A stretch of DNA of 27,910 nt from a virus. Of the stretch, positions 1-9,218 are shown one piece after another; position 1 is the first letter of the stretch, and every line of letters begins with the position of its first letter. Position numbers and translations under genes: made by a program. The stretch spans positions 1-27,910 of the IMG/VR virus record IMGVR_UViG_3300047174_000305. One strand, 5' to 3'. The notes below the pieces were generated by a model. The model searched no databases. It saw only the letters and a program-made list of their open reading frames with translations, and was not told the origin of the DNA.

Positions 1-236
1 GGTGTGGGTGCCTTCTTCGTGCTGAACGTGGAAACCACTTCGGTGGCCAGGCTGGTGGCCTGCTGCTGTGCGCCCGTGCTGTCGGGCAGCACCATGGACA
101 TCAGCGCACCGGCTAGAACCGGAATCGCCTGTGCCAAACTCAATTGTTTCAGAACCAATGCGCTGATCGCCGCGATCAGCGCCGAAAAGCCAGCAACCGT
201 CGTCGGCTGCCGCGCCCAGGCGCGCAGATTTTGCAT
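1..236 (-). CDS. Small holin-like membrane protein, 3' end cut by window edge
   Basis: The reading frame opens with ATG at 236 and runs off the left edge without a stop (78 codons visible). AAGGA lies 8 nt upstream of the ATG. The product begins MQNLRAWARQPTTVAGF and has two hydrophobic stretches at about residues 14-30 and 36-53, separated by a short polar turn, followed by a polar Gln/Thr/Ser-rich tail. This two-helix hairpin downstream of tail-fibre genes is what a phage holin or small accessory membrane protein looks like. No specific family motif is visible, so the holin role is inferred from topology and position. Confidence 0.6.
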   Translation of the reverse strand, partial: MQNLRAWARQPTTVAGFSALIAAISALVLKQLSLAQAIPVLAGALMSMVLPDSTGAQQQATSLATEVVSTFSTKKAPT

Positions 237-317
237 CCTCGTATTCCTTCTGAAAAATTGTTTCGTGCAAGGCGCCGTGCGGGCCACGCTGCCCGTACGA
301 TCGCCTTTCCCTCGCCG

Positions 318-2105
318 CTACTGCGGCTGGAACATCGCGGGCATAATTAGGCCCGCATTCACCGCCGCCTGGTGCAAAGCGGCCGCCGGATGAACTCCGT
401 CGGCACTGGCCGGACCAAGGTCGATGCGCCATTTCCCCGACCCCGCCAGGTCGGCGAACACCCGGTCATCGTCAATCACGCCGGTGCACCCCAAGGCGGC
501 CGCGTGTTGGCGCAGGTAGGTGTTGTAGGACAAGCGATACATCTCCGCGGGGGCCGCGGCGGCCAACGCCGATCCAAAACTCAGCTTGGTGCCAGCCGGC
601 ACCGCCGCCGAGAGCGGCGCCGACAGGTTCAAGACCACCCCTGCAATGCCGGTAATCGTAGTGCCCGCGGCGACGCCCGTACCCGATACCGCCTGCGCCA
701 GCGCCAGATTGGCCACGCTTGCCATGGTAACGGAGGTAGCACCGGCGCTGGTGGCGGCCGCCCCGGTATTGGCCACCGCCACCGTCCAGCTTTGATTGGC
801 GAGCGTCGCCCAGCCATCGTTACTCTGTGTGGTAGGCGGCACCGAGAAACACCAAACGCGCTTGCCCGCCGCCAAATACCGTGCCGCCACCTGAGTTATC
901 GTGGACTCAAGCTGCACATCGCTCACGTTGAACGATAGCAGGTCGTTACGCCCATCCTCTAGCAAGACGTCCGTAATGCCTGTATCCACCGACAGGGCGT
1001 ATTGCCCATCACCATGCACCAAGACCGAAACCGCAGTCGTAGAACCACGCGCCGCGGTGATGAACCCGATATTGCCTTCAAGGCTGCGCTGGATATAGCC
1101 CTGCAGGCCAAGCGCGTCCGCATTGTCGCCGGTGCCGGCAGCGATGCTGTCCCCCAGGATCAGCACCGCACCCGGCGCTACCTGGCCCACGGGGAGAGTG
1201 ACCAATCCCAAAACCGCCACCGGACACCAATAGCCACCGCCGGTATTGGAAAGTGTTGCGGGAACCATCGTCTGATCCAGCGGAGTGGTGCTGCGGCTGT
1301 CAAATTCGCCGGCTAGGCGGCTGGTGGTTCCGGGGTAATCCATCAACTGGATACCTGGACCGGACATCGTGCCATAGCTACGCACGAAGAATGCCGTCCC
1401 GGGTGCGAGTTGCACCGCTACCGGATCGGATGTCACCACATCATGCGCAGGCTCGATGGTGAATTGACGCCGGCCGCCAAATTTTGCCGGGATGAACGAC
1501 CCGGCAAAGTTCATCGGCTGTCCAGCGGCGGTCATCGCTGTCGTGGGGCTGCTAAGGGTCACCACCGTCCCTGCCGGCGCATTGCCGGACCCGGCCACAA
1601 AACTGTTCGCCACGCCGGCCACATACGTATTTGCCGCAAGGCCGCCACCTGCGCTGCTCACCACCTGGCCGACGCTGATCCCATTCGCACCCAACGCGGT
1701 CGAAGAGAAGTTCAGGACGGACGACCCCAACGCAACCGAGCCGTTGGCGAAAACCTGGAAGGTGTTGGCGCCTGGCACATAAAAGGCAGCCGTGCCAGAC
1801 GCGGTAACGGGCCGGTCCACCTCGCCCTGCTGCGGCATATCAAAGGCCGCATAAACAAGCTTCACTGCCGTCACGGTGCCGTAAGCTGGCGAAACGCACG
1901 CAACCTGATCCATCACAGCGGTATTGATGTTGTCGAACCAAGGACTGGAGCCGTTCACCCCTCGTCGAGAACAAATCGGCACCCACACCTGCCGCCCCGC
2001 CAGCACGCGAAGGGATTTGGCTGGCGTCACGACGGAGGCGGCCGCTCCACCGTCGATCAGCAGCAATGAAGCCGCCAGCGCCGCGCGGCACAAAACCTGT
2101 TGCAC
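318..2105 (-). CDS. Secreted SGNH/GDSL-type hydrolase of the tail module
   Basis: A 595-aa protein. I chose GTG at 2105 because GGGAGA lies 7 nt upstream and the stop of the preceding gene is only 2 nt before it; the frame is open to an ATG at 2120. The N-terminus is a signal peptide (Leu/Ala-rich core, small residues near 20-25). SGNH hydrolase blocks are visible: GDS (catalytic Ser about 320), GRND (Asn about 387) and DGVHP (Asp about 569, His about 572). Such enzymes de-acylate carbohydrates or lipids, so removal of acetyl groups from a surface polysaccharide receptor is a reasonable inference. Two beta-rich modules of similar type occur, at about 120-202 and, inserted between the GRND and DGVHP blocks, at about 447-511. 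Confidence 0.82.
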   Translation of the reverse strand: MQQVLCRAALAASLLLIDGGAAASVVTPAKSLRVLAGRQVWVPICSRRGVNGSSPWFDNINTAVMDQVACVSPAYGTVTAVKLVYAAFDMPQQGEVDRPVTASGTAAFYVPGANTFQVFANGSVALGSSVLNFSSTALGANGISVGQVVSSAGGGLAANTYVAGVANSFVAGSGNAPAGTVVTLSSPTTAMTAAGQPMNFAGSFIPAKFGGRRQFTIEPAHDVVTSDPVAVQLAPGTAFFVRSYGTMSGPGIQLMDYPGTTSRLAGEFDSRSTTPLDQTMVPATLSNTGGGYWCPVAVLGLVTLPVGQVAPGAVLILGDSIAAGTGDNADALGLQGYIQRSLEGNIGFITAARGSTTAVSVLVHGDGQYALSVDTGITDVLLEDGRNDLLSFNVSDVQLESTITQVAARYLAAGKRVWCFSVPPTTQSNDGWATLANQSWTVAVANTGAAATSAGATSVTMASVANLALAQAVSGTGVAAGTTITGIAGVVLNLSAPLSAAVPAGTKLSFGSALAAAAPAEMYRLSYNTYLRQHAAALGCTGVIDDDRVFADLAGSGKWRIDLGPASADGVHPAAALHQAAVNAGLIMPAMFQPQ

Positions 2106-2107
2106 GT

Positions 2108-2740
2108 TCAGTTCTCCCATGCCGAGAAGATCCCGGCGACAGGTGCATAGACAGCGATCGCACCGCGGTTGATGAACGACCCACTCTCATAAAAAGTGCC
2201 TGCGGAGAAATAGGCGCAGTCAACGGCGTTCGGTGCTGCCGTGCCACCGAGCACATTGATCCACACCCCGCTTCCTTGCGGCACCTGAAATGAAAGATAA
2301 TGCCGCGTACCATTCACCGGAAACACCAATGTGCTAACCGATGCCGGCAAAGATACTGTGCGAGATGTCAACAAGCCACCGGCTGGCAGTGCTGGAACGC
2401 CCGCAGCGGCCGCAGACCAGAGCGATTTGAGCACGGCAACCACCGACCCCTGGCCGCCGGCATAGGCTGGGTCATTGACTGTTCCCAACGCCAAAGCTGA
2501 AGATTGCTCTGCCCCGATCTGCAACTGCTGGTTCGTCGCGGAGGAGGCCCCGACTTGGTTCGTGACCACCAGAGGCGATGCGGCCGTGCCGCACGGTATG
2601 GCTGTATTGTTGGCTCCCACACAATGCAACGTCACCGCTGGCGCACGATTAGTACCGTCCGGCAGAACATAGGAGCTGCCGGCCGCCGCCTGCCCAGCGG
2701 CGAGCACCAGCGCCCCGGCCATCAAGATTACCGATCGCAT
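2108..2740 (-). CDS. Hypothetical phage protein with signal peptide
   Basis: A 210-aa product. ATG at 2740 is preferred over an in-frame GTG at 2749 because AAAGG lies about 8 nt before it. The N-terminus (MRSVILMAGALVLAAGQAAAG) is a clear signal peptide with an AxA-type cleavage site near residue 20. The rest is rich in small and beta-forming residues, with cysteines in the N-terminal half (HCVG, IPCG) and one near the C-terminus (VDCAYF). I do not recognise the family. It is 2 nt from the SGNH hydrolase start, so the two secreted proteins are probably co-translated. It may be an accessory surface or adhesion protein, or a lysogenic-conversion factor. Confidence 0.7.
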   Translation of the reverse strand: MRSVILMAGALVLAAGQAAAGSSYVLPDGTNRAPAVTLHCVGANNTAIPCGTAASPLVVTNQVGASSATNQQLQIGAEQSSALALGTVNDPAYAGGQGSVVAVLKSLWSAAAAGVPALPAGGLLTSRTVSLPASVSTLVFPVNGTRHYLSFQVPQGSGVWINVLGGTAAPNAVDCAYFSAGTFYESGSFINRGAIAVYAPVAGIFSAWEN

Positions 2741-2782
2741 TGTATCCACCTTTCAGAGCTAGATTTCGCATACCGAGATCGG

Positions 2783-3208
2783 TCAGCGTTTGGCGAAACT
2801 CGCATTTACCAACCAGCCATAGATCGGCTGTGCCAACCAAAGCGCAGCACTCCCAACCACGCCGGCGCCAAACACCAGACCAGCGACCCTGGATTTCAGC
2901 CCCAATATTTCCGCAACTGGGCGCCGCAATGCTTCAACCGCGACACACATCTCGTCCATCGAACGGGCATTATCAGAAGCACTTACCCGCAATACTTCGA
3001 TCTCGTGCTGCACGATGTAGACGATGCACTCGAATTTTTCTTCGAGATCCCTCTGATCCCGGCGCAACTGCACGAGATCGTGTCTCAAAATATTATTCAG
3101 ATGCTCGGCCTGCATTTGCCGAAGGTCAATCGTCTCGTGTAGCGCTCGAATACCGGTCAGCACCTCGCTCACCTGCTGTGAAAGCAGATGCATTTCCCCT
3201 TGCGCCAT
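2783..3208 (-). CDS. Coiled-coil protein with C-terminal membrane anchor
   Basis: A 141-aa protein starting at ATG 3208, with a G-rich Shine-Dalgarno (GGGGGGAC) just upstream. Residues about 5-90 are strongly helical and charged, with heptad-like spacing of Leu/Ile/Val, suggesting a coiled coil. Residues about 107-134 form one transmembrane segment followed by a short basic tail (FAKR). This architecture is common in phage accessory genes near fibre and lysis modules, for example holin-associated proteins or inner-membrane superinfection factors. No catalytic motif is seen and the function is unknown. Confidence 0.72.
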   Translation of the reverse strand: MAQGEMHLLSQQVSEVLTGIRALHETIDLRQMQAEHLNNILRHDLVQLRRDQRDLEEKFECIVYIVQHEIEVLRVSASDNARSMDEMCVAVEALRRPVAEILGLKSRVAGLVFGAGVVGSAALWLAQPIYGWLVNASFAKR

Positions 3209-3239
3209 CGTCCCCCCTTGTCAGACCAGAAACAGGCTG

Positions 3240-5510
3240 TCAGGCGATGCTCAGCACCCCACCGTTGTTCCAAAGCTGATTCGAACCAGCGGTCGGCTTG
3301 GCCGTCGGCAAACCCGGAATGAAAATGCCCGTGGAGGGCGAAAACCACAGCGCGCCTTTCGGTTGCAAAGCCATCCCGCCGGCGTTCGTCGTAATCAGGC
3401 TAAGGTTGCCGGAGGTCGCGTTCTGCGTCACCAGCCAGTTCGTGGCGCCCGCCGTATTCATCAGGCTGATCATGTTACCACTGGCGCTCCCGCCCCCGGC
3501 AGCATTGACAAACAAATTGCCGCCCTTCGTCTGGATCGCGCCATTTACCGTGCCATCACTCCCATCGAAGCAGACCGTCGGGGGATTGGACGATGTCGCC
3601 GGCTGGTGACGAATAAAATTCGCCGCTGCCGCCACGTTGTTAACCTGGAACAACACGCCCCCGGCGACGTTGGAAAACACGTGGTCCTTGGTATTCCCTA
3701 TGCCCGTCGGAACACCTCCCGCAGGAGGCGTCATAAAGGATACAAAATTGCCGGCCTGTACGTTTGACCCATCAATGATCGCCGTCGCAAGAGGCACATT
3801 GTCCAGTTGCAGGCCGTAGGTGATCAATCCGACAGTGCCGTTTGACCCATTAATCTGGATGACTGTCGCCATATCCTCGAAATGGCACCCGGCGATCAAG
3901 TTGTGCGAGGAATTGAAGGTGCTGGTGAACGAGAAGGCAGTATCGGCTGACCCACCGCCAGCTGGCCCACCCACGAAATTACATTCGTTCACCTGGAAAT
4001 TGGACACATTGGTAAGAGCGAACATAGTCTGCGGCGTATTCGGTCCCCCGTCGCGAGTAATATCAACCGCTATAAACAGCCCTCCTGTGACCGCGGCAAG
4101 TCGCACGGTACCCAGGTTCGTGTTGACTTCCCCGTTTGAAACCCAAAGACCCAACAGCATCGGTTTGCCGAAAACGTAGCCCTGCCATTGCGTCTGATCC
4201 GTCTGCGCTACCAGATAGTCGGTGCCAACCACCAGCGGGTTGTTGATATAAATCCCCTCGCAATAACCGGTCTGCAAGACCACAGCGTTACCGTAGTAGG
4301 CCATTATCCCGGTCAGCCGCGTATCGAACGAACGGTTCACCTCCACCACGGCAGAGCTCGTCGTTCCGGCCGCGGCCGGTGGGCCGAACCACGAAACGTT
4401 GGTTATCTGTGTGCTCCAGCAACCATCCAAAACGATGCCGCGCAGGAAGGTCTGCGGAAACGGTGCTGTCCCATTGGCCGGGTTCGGATAGCTGAAAAAT
4501 TCCACATCATGGATAGCGGCGGTAACATAGCCCACTGAAGCCGCCGATGGGTAAGTGATCCGAATACCTGCGGCCGTCTGGCCGGTCGAACTCTCAGCAA
4601 GAAGACTGAAGCCGCTAAGCGCAACCTTGCTCAGCACGCTACCCGGGGCAATGTCGAAACCCACCCCGGTATGTTGCAGATGGATGCGGGTGATGCCGCG
4701 CCCTTCGCCGTGAATGGCGATCACCTTGCCGGCGATCACGATCGAGCTCTGCAAGCAATAGTCGCCCGAGGGCACGTAGATCGCACCGCCACCGCCGGGC
4801 AACTGGCTGACCGCTGCGTTGAACGCGGCCGTGCAATCCGGCCCACCCTGCACCGCCCCGAAATCGAGTACATTCAGCCTGTCGGCCGCGCGGTGTTGCA
4901 AAGTCCGCGGTACGCCGGCCGGCGCCGTCAATACCGTGCCCAGGCTGGTATCGCCCGCAACAGGAGCCGTCATCTGGCCGGCGTTGTTAAGCGCCGCAAA
5001 CCCGCCGGCCGGTATCTTCGTGCCCAGAACGGCAATGCTGGCTACCGCCGACGCCACCCCCTGCGACAACGTGGTGAGGCTGCCCACCACGCTCGGATCG
5101 GTCGAAGCGGCGATTACCCCCGTTGTCGCAATCGTCACGTTCGCGCCGCCGCTAAACAACGCGCGCAAAGCCGGCACGGGTAATCGCGTCGGCGTCCCGC
5201 TGGAATTGAGGATCACCTCATCGCCCACCGCAAAGGCCGGCTCCTGCGCGAACGTCGCATGGTCGCCGCCATTCGCCACCAGAGACGCGCTCTGGATACC
5301 CACGCCCACACCGATCGCCAGCGCCTCCGGCCCGCCCGGCCCCAACGATGCACGCCCGAGCACCACCTGGCTCGGCACCTCGATAGCTGCCTGCGTTCCA
5401 CTCAGCAGTTCTGCAACAGTCACCGCACGGGTGATGCCAGACTGGCTCACCGGTATCTCGTCCTGCGCGCCCGTCGCTGTCGCGGTAGGCAATTGCGGAA
5501 TCGTCGGCAT
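3240..5510 (-). CDS. Tailspike / tail fibre with pectate-lyase-type beta-helix
   Basis: A 756-aa protein. The start is ATG 5510, with AGGAGA 7 nt upstream; the longer open frame to 5792 has no support and overlaps the adaptor gene. The N-terminal ~200 residues begin MPTIPQLPTAT and look like a particle-binding and shaft region. At about residues 211-252 the sequence LNVLDFGAVQGG..D.TAAFNAAV....GG.IYVPSGDY is the entry motif of right-handed beta-helix, pectate-lyase-superfamily phage tailspikes. Short Asn/Gly-rich beta repeats follow to about 640. The C-terminus ends SNQLWNNGGVLSIA, a common end in phage fibres. It likely binds and may cleave a surface polysaccharide; active-site residues cannot be assigned by eye. 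Confidence 0.88.
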   Translation of the reverse strand: MPTIPQLPTATATGAQDEIPVSQSGITRAVTVAELLSGTQAAIEVPSQVVLGRASLGPGGPEALAIGVGVGIQSASLVANGGDHATFAQEPAFAVGDEVILNSSGTPTRLPVPALRALFSGGANVTIATTGVIAASTDPSVVGSLTTLSQGVASAVASIAVLGTKIPAGGFAALNNAGQMTAPVAGDTSLGTVLTAPAGVPRTLQHRAADRLNVLDFGAVQGGPDCTAAFNAAVSQLPGGGGAIYVPSGDYCLQSSIVIAGKVIAIHGEGRGITRIHLQHTGVGFDIAPGSVLSKVALSGFSLLAESSTGQTAAGIRITYPSAASVGYVTAAIHDVEFFSYPNPANGTAPFPQTFLRGIVLDGCWSTQITNVSWFGPPAAAGTTSSAVVEVNRSFDTRLTGIMAYYGNAVVLQTGYCEGIYINNPLVVGTDYLVAQTDQTQWQGYVFGKPMLLGLWVSNGEVNTNLGTVRLAAVTGGLFIAVDITRDGGPNTPQTMFALTNVSNFQVNECNFVGGPAGGGSADTAFSFTSTFNSSHNLIAGCHFEDMATVIQINGSNGTVGLITYGLQLDNVPLATAIIDGSNVQAGNFVSFMTPPAGGVPTGIGNTKDHVFSNVAGGVLFQVNNVAAAANFIRHQPATSSNPPTVCFDGSDGTVNGAIQTKGGNLFVNAAGGGSASGNMISLMNTAGATNWLVTQNATSGNLSLITTNAGGMALQPKGALWFSPSTGIFIPGLPTAKPTAGSNQLWNNGGVLSIA

Positions 5511-5593
5511 ATTTAATCTCCTGAAGATGCCCAGCACCCAGCCGATCCGATGTGGCTTGAAGCGCAGACTGGTTCCACAAAGGCGCGTAAAAT

Positions 5594-6076
5594 TTAGTTC
5601 GCTAGCAGCGGGTTGCCACTCTGGTCGGTCAGCGGCACACCGTTCTGGTCCGTGATGTCGGTTCCAAAAGGTGTCGGTGTGGACAGGCTCGACACCGGCA
5701 ACCCGATTGTCCGGGCAATCGTACGGCCACTGTGGGTGCCTATCACCACCGTTACCGCATAGGTCGTGCCAGATAGGCCGGCAACGAGCCAAAGTATCGC
5801 CTGGTCGCCGTCCGCCTGGGACGAAGCCAATACAAGATCACCCGGGTTGGCCGGCGTTATCGACACGTCGAGCGTCGCGATCCCGTCCCCGACGTCGCCC
5901 GCCAGCGCTCGCGACAGATCGACCACATAGTCCAAGTTGTCACCGGGATCCTTGACCGGCCAGGACAAGGCCGCTGGAGCAACCTGCCACGTTCCCCGCG
6001 GAAACGGTCCAAAGCCGTCCACCAACACAACGCGAGCGGTGCTGGGCTGAAAAATAAATTGTGCCGGCGTTCCCAT
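5594..6076 (-). CDS. Phage fibre-tail adaptor protein
   Basis: A 160-aa protein from ATG 6076, with GGGAGA 7 nt upstream. Residues about 38-125 carry the pattern WPVKDPGDNLDYVVDLS ... GLSGTTYAVTVVIGT..GRT, which matches the small Ig-like adaptor proteins annotated in many phages as fibre-tail adaptors. The C-terminus (ITDQNGVPLTDQSGNPLL) is a short polar extension. It sits between the glycine-rich fibre and the tailspike, as expected for a joint that attaches a fibre to the baseplate. Confidence 0.8.
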   Translation of the reverse strand: MGTPAQFIFQPSTARVVLVDGFGPFPRGTWQVAPAALSWPVKDPGDNLDYVVDLSRALAGDVGDGIATLDVSITPANPGDLVLASSQADGDQAILWLVAGLSGTTYAVTVVIGTHSGRTIARTIGLPVSSLSTPTPFGTDITDQNGVPLTDQSGNPLLAN

Positions 6077-6138
6077 GCGGAAATCTCCCTACAACTGGCG
6101 CGGACGTGCGACGAAACGGGTCCCCACCGCGGCCGGCC

Positions 6139-7386
6139 TCACCACTCCACCAGCACCAGCCCCGGGCCACCCTGCCCGCCCAGCCCAGCGCCAATGCCAC
6201 CGGACCCGCCGGAGCCTGGGCCGCCGCCATTCAAACCCGTAATCGGCGTTGAAGCCGTTCCTGCAATCGCCAGCGCCCCACTGCTTCCAAACGCAAAACC
6301 ACCCGCACCGCCCAGCCAGGCCGAACCAAGGCTGATCGCGTTCCCGCCCCCACTCCCTGGGATGATCAGCCCCGACCCTGCGCCTGAACCCTGTATCGTC
6401 GCACCCGCGCCACCGGTATTAGCCGCGCCACTCGCACCCGCCGTGCCACCCGTCGCCGACGCCAGATTGCCGAAGCTCGACGTCTCACCCGTCGCCGCCG
6501 GGCCAATCCCGCCGTTGCCAACAACAACCGAAAACACCTGCCCCGCGGTGGCGCCGTAGAAACCCTCGCTGTAGCCCCCACCCGACCCGCCTCCGCCGGC
6601 CCCGCCGAAACCGCTCCCACCCGCACCGCCCCCGCCCCAAATCCGCAGCTTCAGCACGCTCACACCGGACGGAACCACCCAATTTCCTTGGTTCGTCGGC
6701 TTGAACACCGCCAGATTGCGCGTGCCGGGCGTCAATTGCGGCATCTTCCAGTTCAGGAAAGGCGCTGTCGGGATCGTCGTAATACTCGAAGGGGTGATCG
6801 ATGTCTGGCCATACGCCACCGACACAACATAAAGCCCGACCCATCCTGCATCCACGGCCGGCACACTCGGGCTACCAATCGCCACGGCCGGCCCAGGCTT
6901 CATCGCCAACTGCACCGTCTGCTGGCGCTCCGTCGCCTGTGGCGCCCCATCGTTGCCCGGCCCGCTGAACGGCTGCGCAGGATTGGCAGCATTGTAATAT
7001 GGCAGCACTGTCGCTGAAGTGTCGGCCTCTAGCAGACTCGCCTCGATCAGATAATTGATCACTTGACCGGATGCCGTCGGCGGCACGAGCGCAAAATTAG
7101 TGCTCCCGATATTAACCCCAATCCGGACCAGCGAATTCGACGGTAGCGCCGCCAACGACCCGAACGGAGTGGTGTCAATCGCGCCAAACTGCGTAATGCT
7201 GCCTGACCCAATAGAAACGACCAGCGATGCCGGCGCCGTCGGCCCACAAGCCAGTCCGTCCACCACCGTAGACGTTCCCAGCACCATTTGCGCCAGATAG
7301 CCCACCGCAATCATGGTGTTACGCTGCGCGCCTAACAAATCCGTATCGAGCGGAATGCTGCCAGGATATACGATCTGCCTGTCCAA
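6139..7386 (-). CDS. Tail fibre with glycine-rich C-terminal domain
   Basis: A 415-aa protein. TTG at 7386 is the preferred start: GGAGAG lies 6 nt upstream and the product then begins MDRQIVYPGSIPLDTDLL. The N-terminal ~60 residues are the likely baseplate-attachment part. From about residue 251 to the end the protein is dominated by Gly-rich tracts (WGGGGAGGSG, GGGGSGGGY, GGPGSGGSGG) that end in GLVLVEW. Gly-rich tips of this type are known from phage adhesins that fold as poly-glycine sandwiches, where variation between Gly blocks sets host range. The tip is probably receptor-binding. This is inference from composition and position. Confidence 0.82.
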   Translation of the reverse strand: MDRQIVYPGSIPLDTDLLGAQRNTMIAVGYLAQMVLGTSTVVDGLACGPTAPASLVVSIGSGSITQFGAIDTTPFGSLAALPSNSLVRIGVNIGSTNFALVPPTASGQVINYLIEASLLEADTSATVLPYYNAANPAQPFSGPGNDGAPQATERQQTVQLAMKPGPAVAIGSPSVPAVDAGWVGLYVVSVAYGQTSITPSSITTIPTAPFLNWKMPQLTPGTRNLAVFKPTNQGNWVVPSGVSVLKLRIWGGGGAGGSGFGGAGGGGSGGGYSEGFYGATAGQVFSVVVGNGGIGPAATGETSSFGNLASATGGTAGASGAANTGGAGATIQGSGAGSGLIIPGSGGGNAISLGSAWLGGAGGFAFGSSGALAIAGTASTPITGLNGGGPGSGGSGGIGAGLGGQGGPGLVLVEW

Positions 7387-7452
7387 GTGGACTCTCCCCC
7401 AAATTACCTGCGTATCCCACAGCAAAGAAGCTGATGGCTCAGCACCCCTCCG

Positions 7453-8094
7453 TCAGTCCCGGATTTGCGTCCAAACCGTGTACGCGACAGGCATGATCGC
7501 CGCAGCCGACGCATAGATGTCGGCATCCGTCACCTGCGTCGTCACCATCGCCTGATTGCCATAAGCGAGCGCGCCACCAGTCCGATACCCCGCCACGTCG
7601 GCAATCCCGCCGCCCTGCGGCCGCTGAACAATTAGGAAGGTCTGAAGCGGCAGCGAGAGATTTCCCCATCCGCCCGCCACTCCGTAGCCTACCCCGCCTA
7701 CATTGTAGCCGCCGGTATCTGCGGGCCGCGACGGCTCGAACACGCTCACCGTACGCCCCGTCAACTCTGTCATGGAGGTCACCATCGCAGCGCGGGTGCC
7801 GCGCGGGCGAAGCAACTCGAACCCGATCCTGATCCGGTAATACGTGTCCGCTTCCCCTGGCCGCCGAGGCAAGGCGGCACCGAAAAAGTCGGCAGCGATC
7901 CTATCAATGAAGCCACCATACGCCGTCGCCAGCCTCGACTGTGCGCGAACGGCCTGTATCAGCGTATAAATGCTGGCCCAGGCAGTGCCAAAACCGCTCA
8001 GCACCGCGCCTTCGTTCACCGCAATATCGCCAAACCAACGCGGCGGCAGAACTCGTTTCAACCGGCCGACAAAATCGCCCACATCTCCCAGCAT
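7453..8094 (-). CDS. gpI-like tail/baseplate protein
   Basis: A 213-aa protein starting at ATG 8094, one base after the stop of the gpJ-like gene. The opening MLGDVGDFVGRLKRVLPPRWF and the later RRPGEADTYYRIRIGFELLRPRGTR resemble baseplate-peripheral proteins that follow gpJ in P2-like and Mu-like phages, where gpI links the J wedge to the fibre network. The C-terminal half is rich in Gly and beta-type residues. The gene order J, I, fibre supports the call more strongly than the sequence does. Confidence 0.72.
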   Translation of the reverse strand: MLGDVGDFVGRLKRVLPPRWFGDIAVNEGAVLSGFGTAWASIYTLIQAVRAQSRLATAYGGFIDRIAADFFGAALPRRPGEADTYYRIRIGFELLRPRGTRAAMVTSMTELTGRTVSVFEPSRPADTGGYNVGGVGYGVAGGWGNLSLPLQTFLIVQRPQGGGIADVAGYRTGGALAYGNQAMVTTQVTDADIYASAAAIMPVAYTVWTQIRD

Positions 8095-8095
8095 A

Positions 8096-9217
8096 TCAAC
8101 CCACCGTCACGCTGGTTGCGATGATCACTTCGCCTGGTGATGCTGCCAGATCCGCCGTACCGCCATTGATCCTAGTGACCGCCACGCTGGTAACGCTCGG
8201 ATCAACATTATGCGCCAACGCATCCAGCTTGGAGATCGCCAACGTGCCCGCCATCGGCAGCCCCGCAACCCATACACCGATCGCACTCTCGATGGCGGCG
8301 CAAACGGTTAGGTGCGTCAACGGATTGGATGTCACCACCGCCATCTGAACCGACGCCTGCAACACAGCTGGGCCGGTGACGGCGTAAGTCGCGCCAATCG
8401 GTCGAACGGCGTCCACCGCAGCACTCGCATTGGCCAACAACATATCGCCAGGCGCCCCCGTCCCATCATCCACTACCACCCAGAAATTACCGGCTAGTGG
8501 CTGATTGGCGGCGTTCACGTTCTCCAGCACCATATAGCGCAAACCTTGCTGCAACGAAGCAACCGCGAACTCAACCGCGCTCACCGTCGCCAACGATCGA
8601 CTGTTTATGTACAGCTGAAACCTGGTCCGCAGCGCAGCATCCGATTCGGGATCAAGGCCGCCCACGAACGGCTGGGCATTGCTCACATAATCCACGCCCG
8701 GAACGGCGCTCGCCAACCAACCGATCGCACCGGCCAAAATATTACCGGTTCGCCCAGGCGTCACCGCCTGCACCGGCACCAGAACATCCGTGGCGGCGCT
8801 TCCCAGCAGATAGCCCCCGTTGCCGTTCCACGCTGGATTAGATGATTGGGCGATCACCGAAAACGCCTGCGTCCGATCGGCGGTGTAAACCAGCGACCCA
8901 ACCGGAATGGTCGCCCCAACCCCCGCCGTATAACGCCCGAAATCAACCACGCCAGCGCTGGCCGATCCGGGCAAACGGATCAGTCCAAAATCCGCCATCC
9001 AACTATCCAGGTCGCTCGCGTTACTCGTCGCCGCCCGGGTCATGGATAACACCTGCAGGATCAGCCACTGCATCCAAAGTGCGACCGCCCCGCACGCCTC
9101 CAACAACGCACGCAACACGCTCCCAACCGATACATCCACGAGCGCGGCCGAGCCGCCCTGCACCGCAGCCGCCATATTTTCCAACAGGGTGGAGAATTTT
9201 TGTAGCGGCAAGATCAT
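8096..9217 (-). CDS. Baseplate J-like wedge protein
   Basis: A 373-aa protein starting at ATG 9217, one nucleotide after the gp25-like gene stop. Typical gpJ features are visible: an N-terminal helical part (SVGSVLRALLEACGAVALWMQWL), the block RLPGSASAGVVDF...IPVGSLVYTADRTQAF at about 80-120, and PESDAALRTRFQLYINS..LATVSAVEFAV at about 190-225. It forms the wedge of the contractile baseplate with the gp25-like protein upstream. Length and order are normal for the family. Confidence 0.92.
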   Translation of the reverse strand: MILPLQKFSTLLENMAAAVQGGSAALVDVSVGSVLRALLEACGAVALWMQWLILQVLSMTRAATSNASDLDSWMADFGLIRLPGSASAGVVDFGRYTAGVGATIPVGSLVYTADRTQAFSVIAQSSNPAWNGNGGYLLGSAATDVLVPVQAVTPGRTGNILAGAIGWLASAVPGVDYVSNAQPFVGGLDPESDAALRTRFQLYINSRSLATVSAVEFAVASLQQGLRYMVLENVNAANQPLAGNFWVVVDDGTGAPGDMLLANASAAVDAVRPIGATYAVTGPAVLQASVQMAVVTSNPLTHLTVCAAIESAIGVWVAGLPMAGTLAISKLDALAHNVDPSVTSVAVTRINGGTADLAASPGEVIIATSVTVG

Positions 9218-9218
9218 T

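Noticed and set aside
4-393. 129-codon plus-strand frame at the left edge
   Set aside because: The minus strand of the same DNA encodes a well-started two-helix membrane protein in line with the operon. The plus-strand frame is Cys-rich noise.
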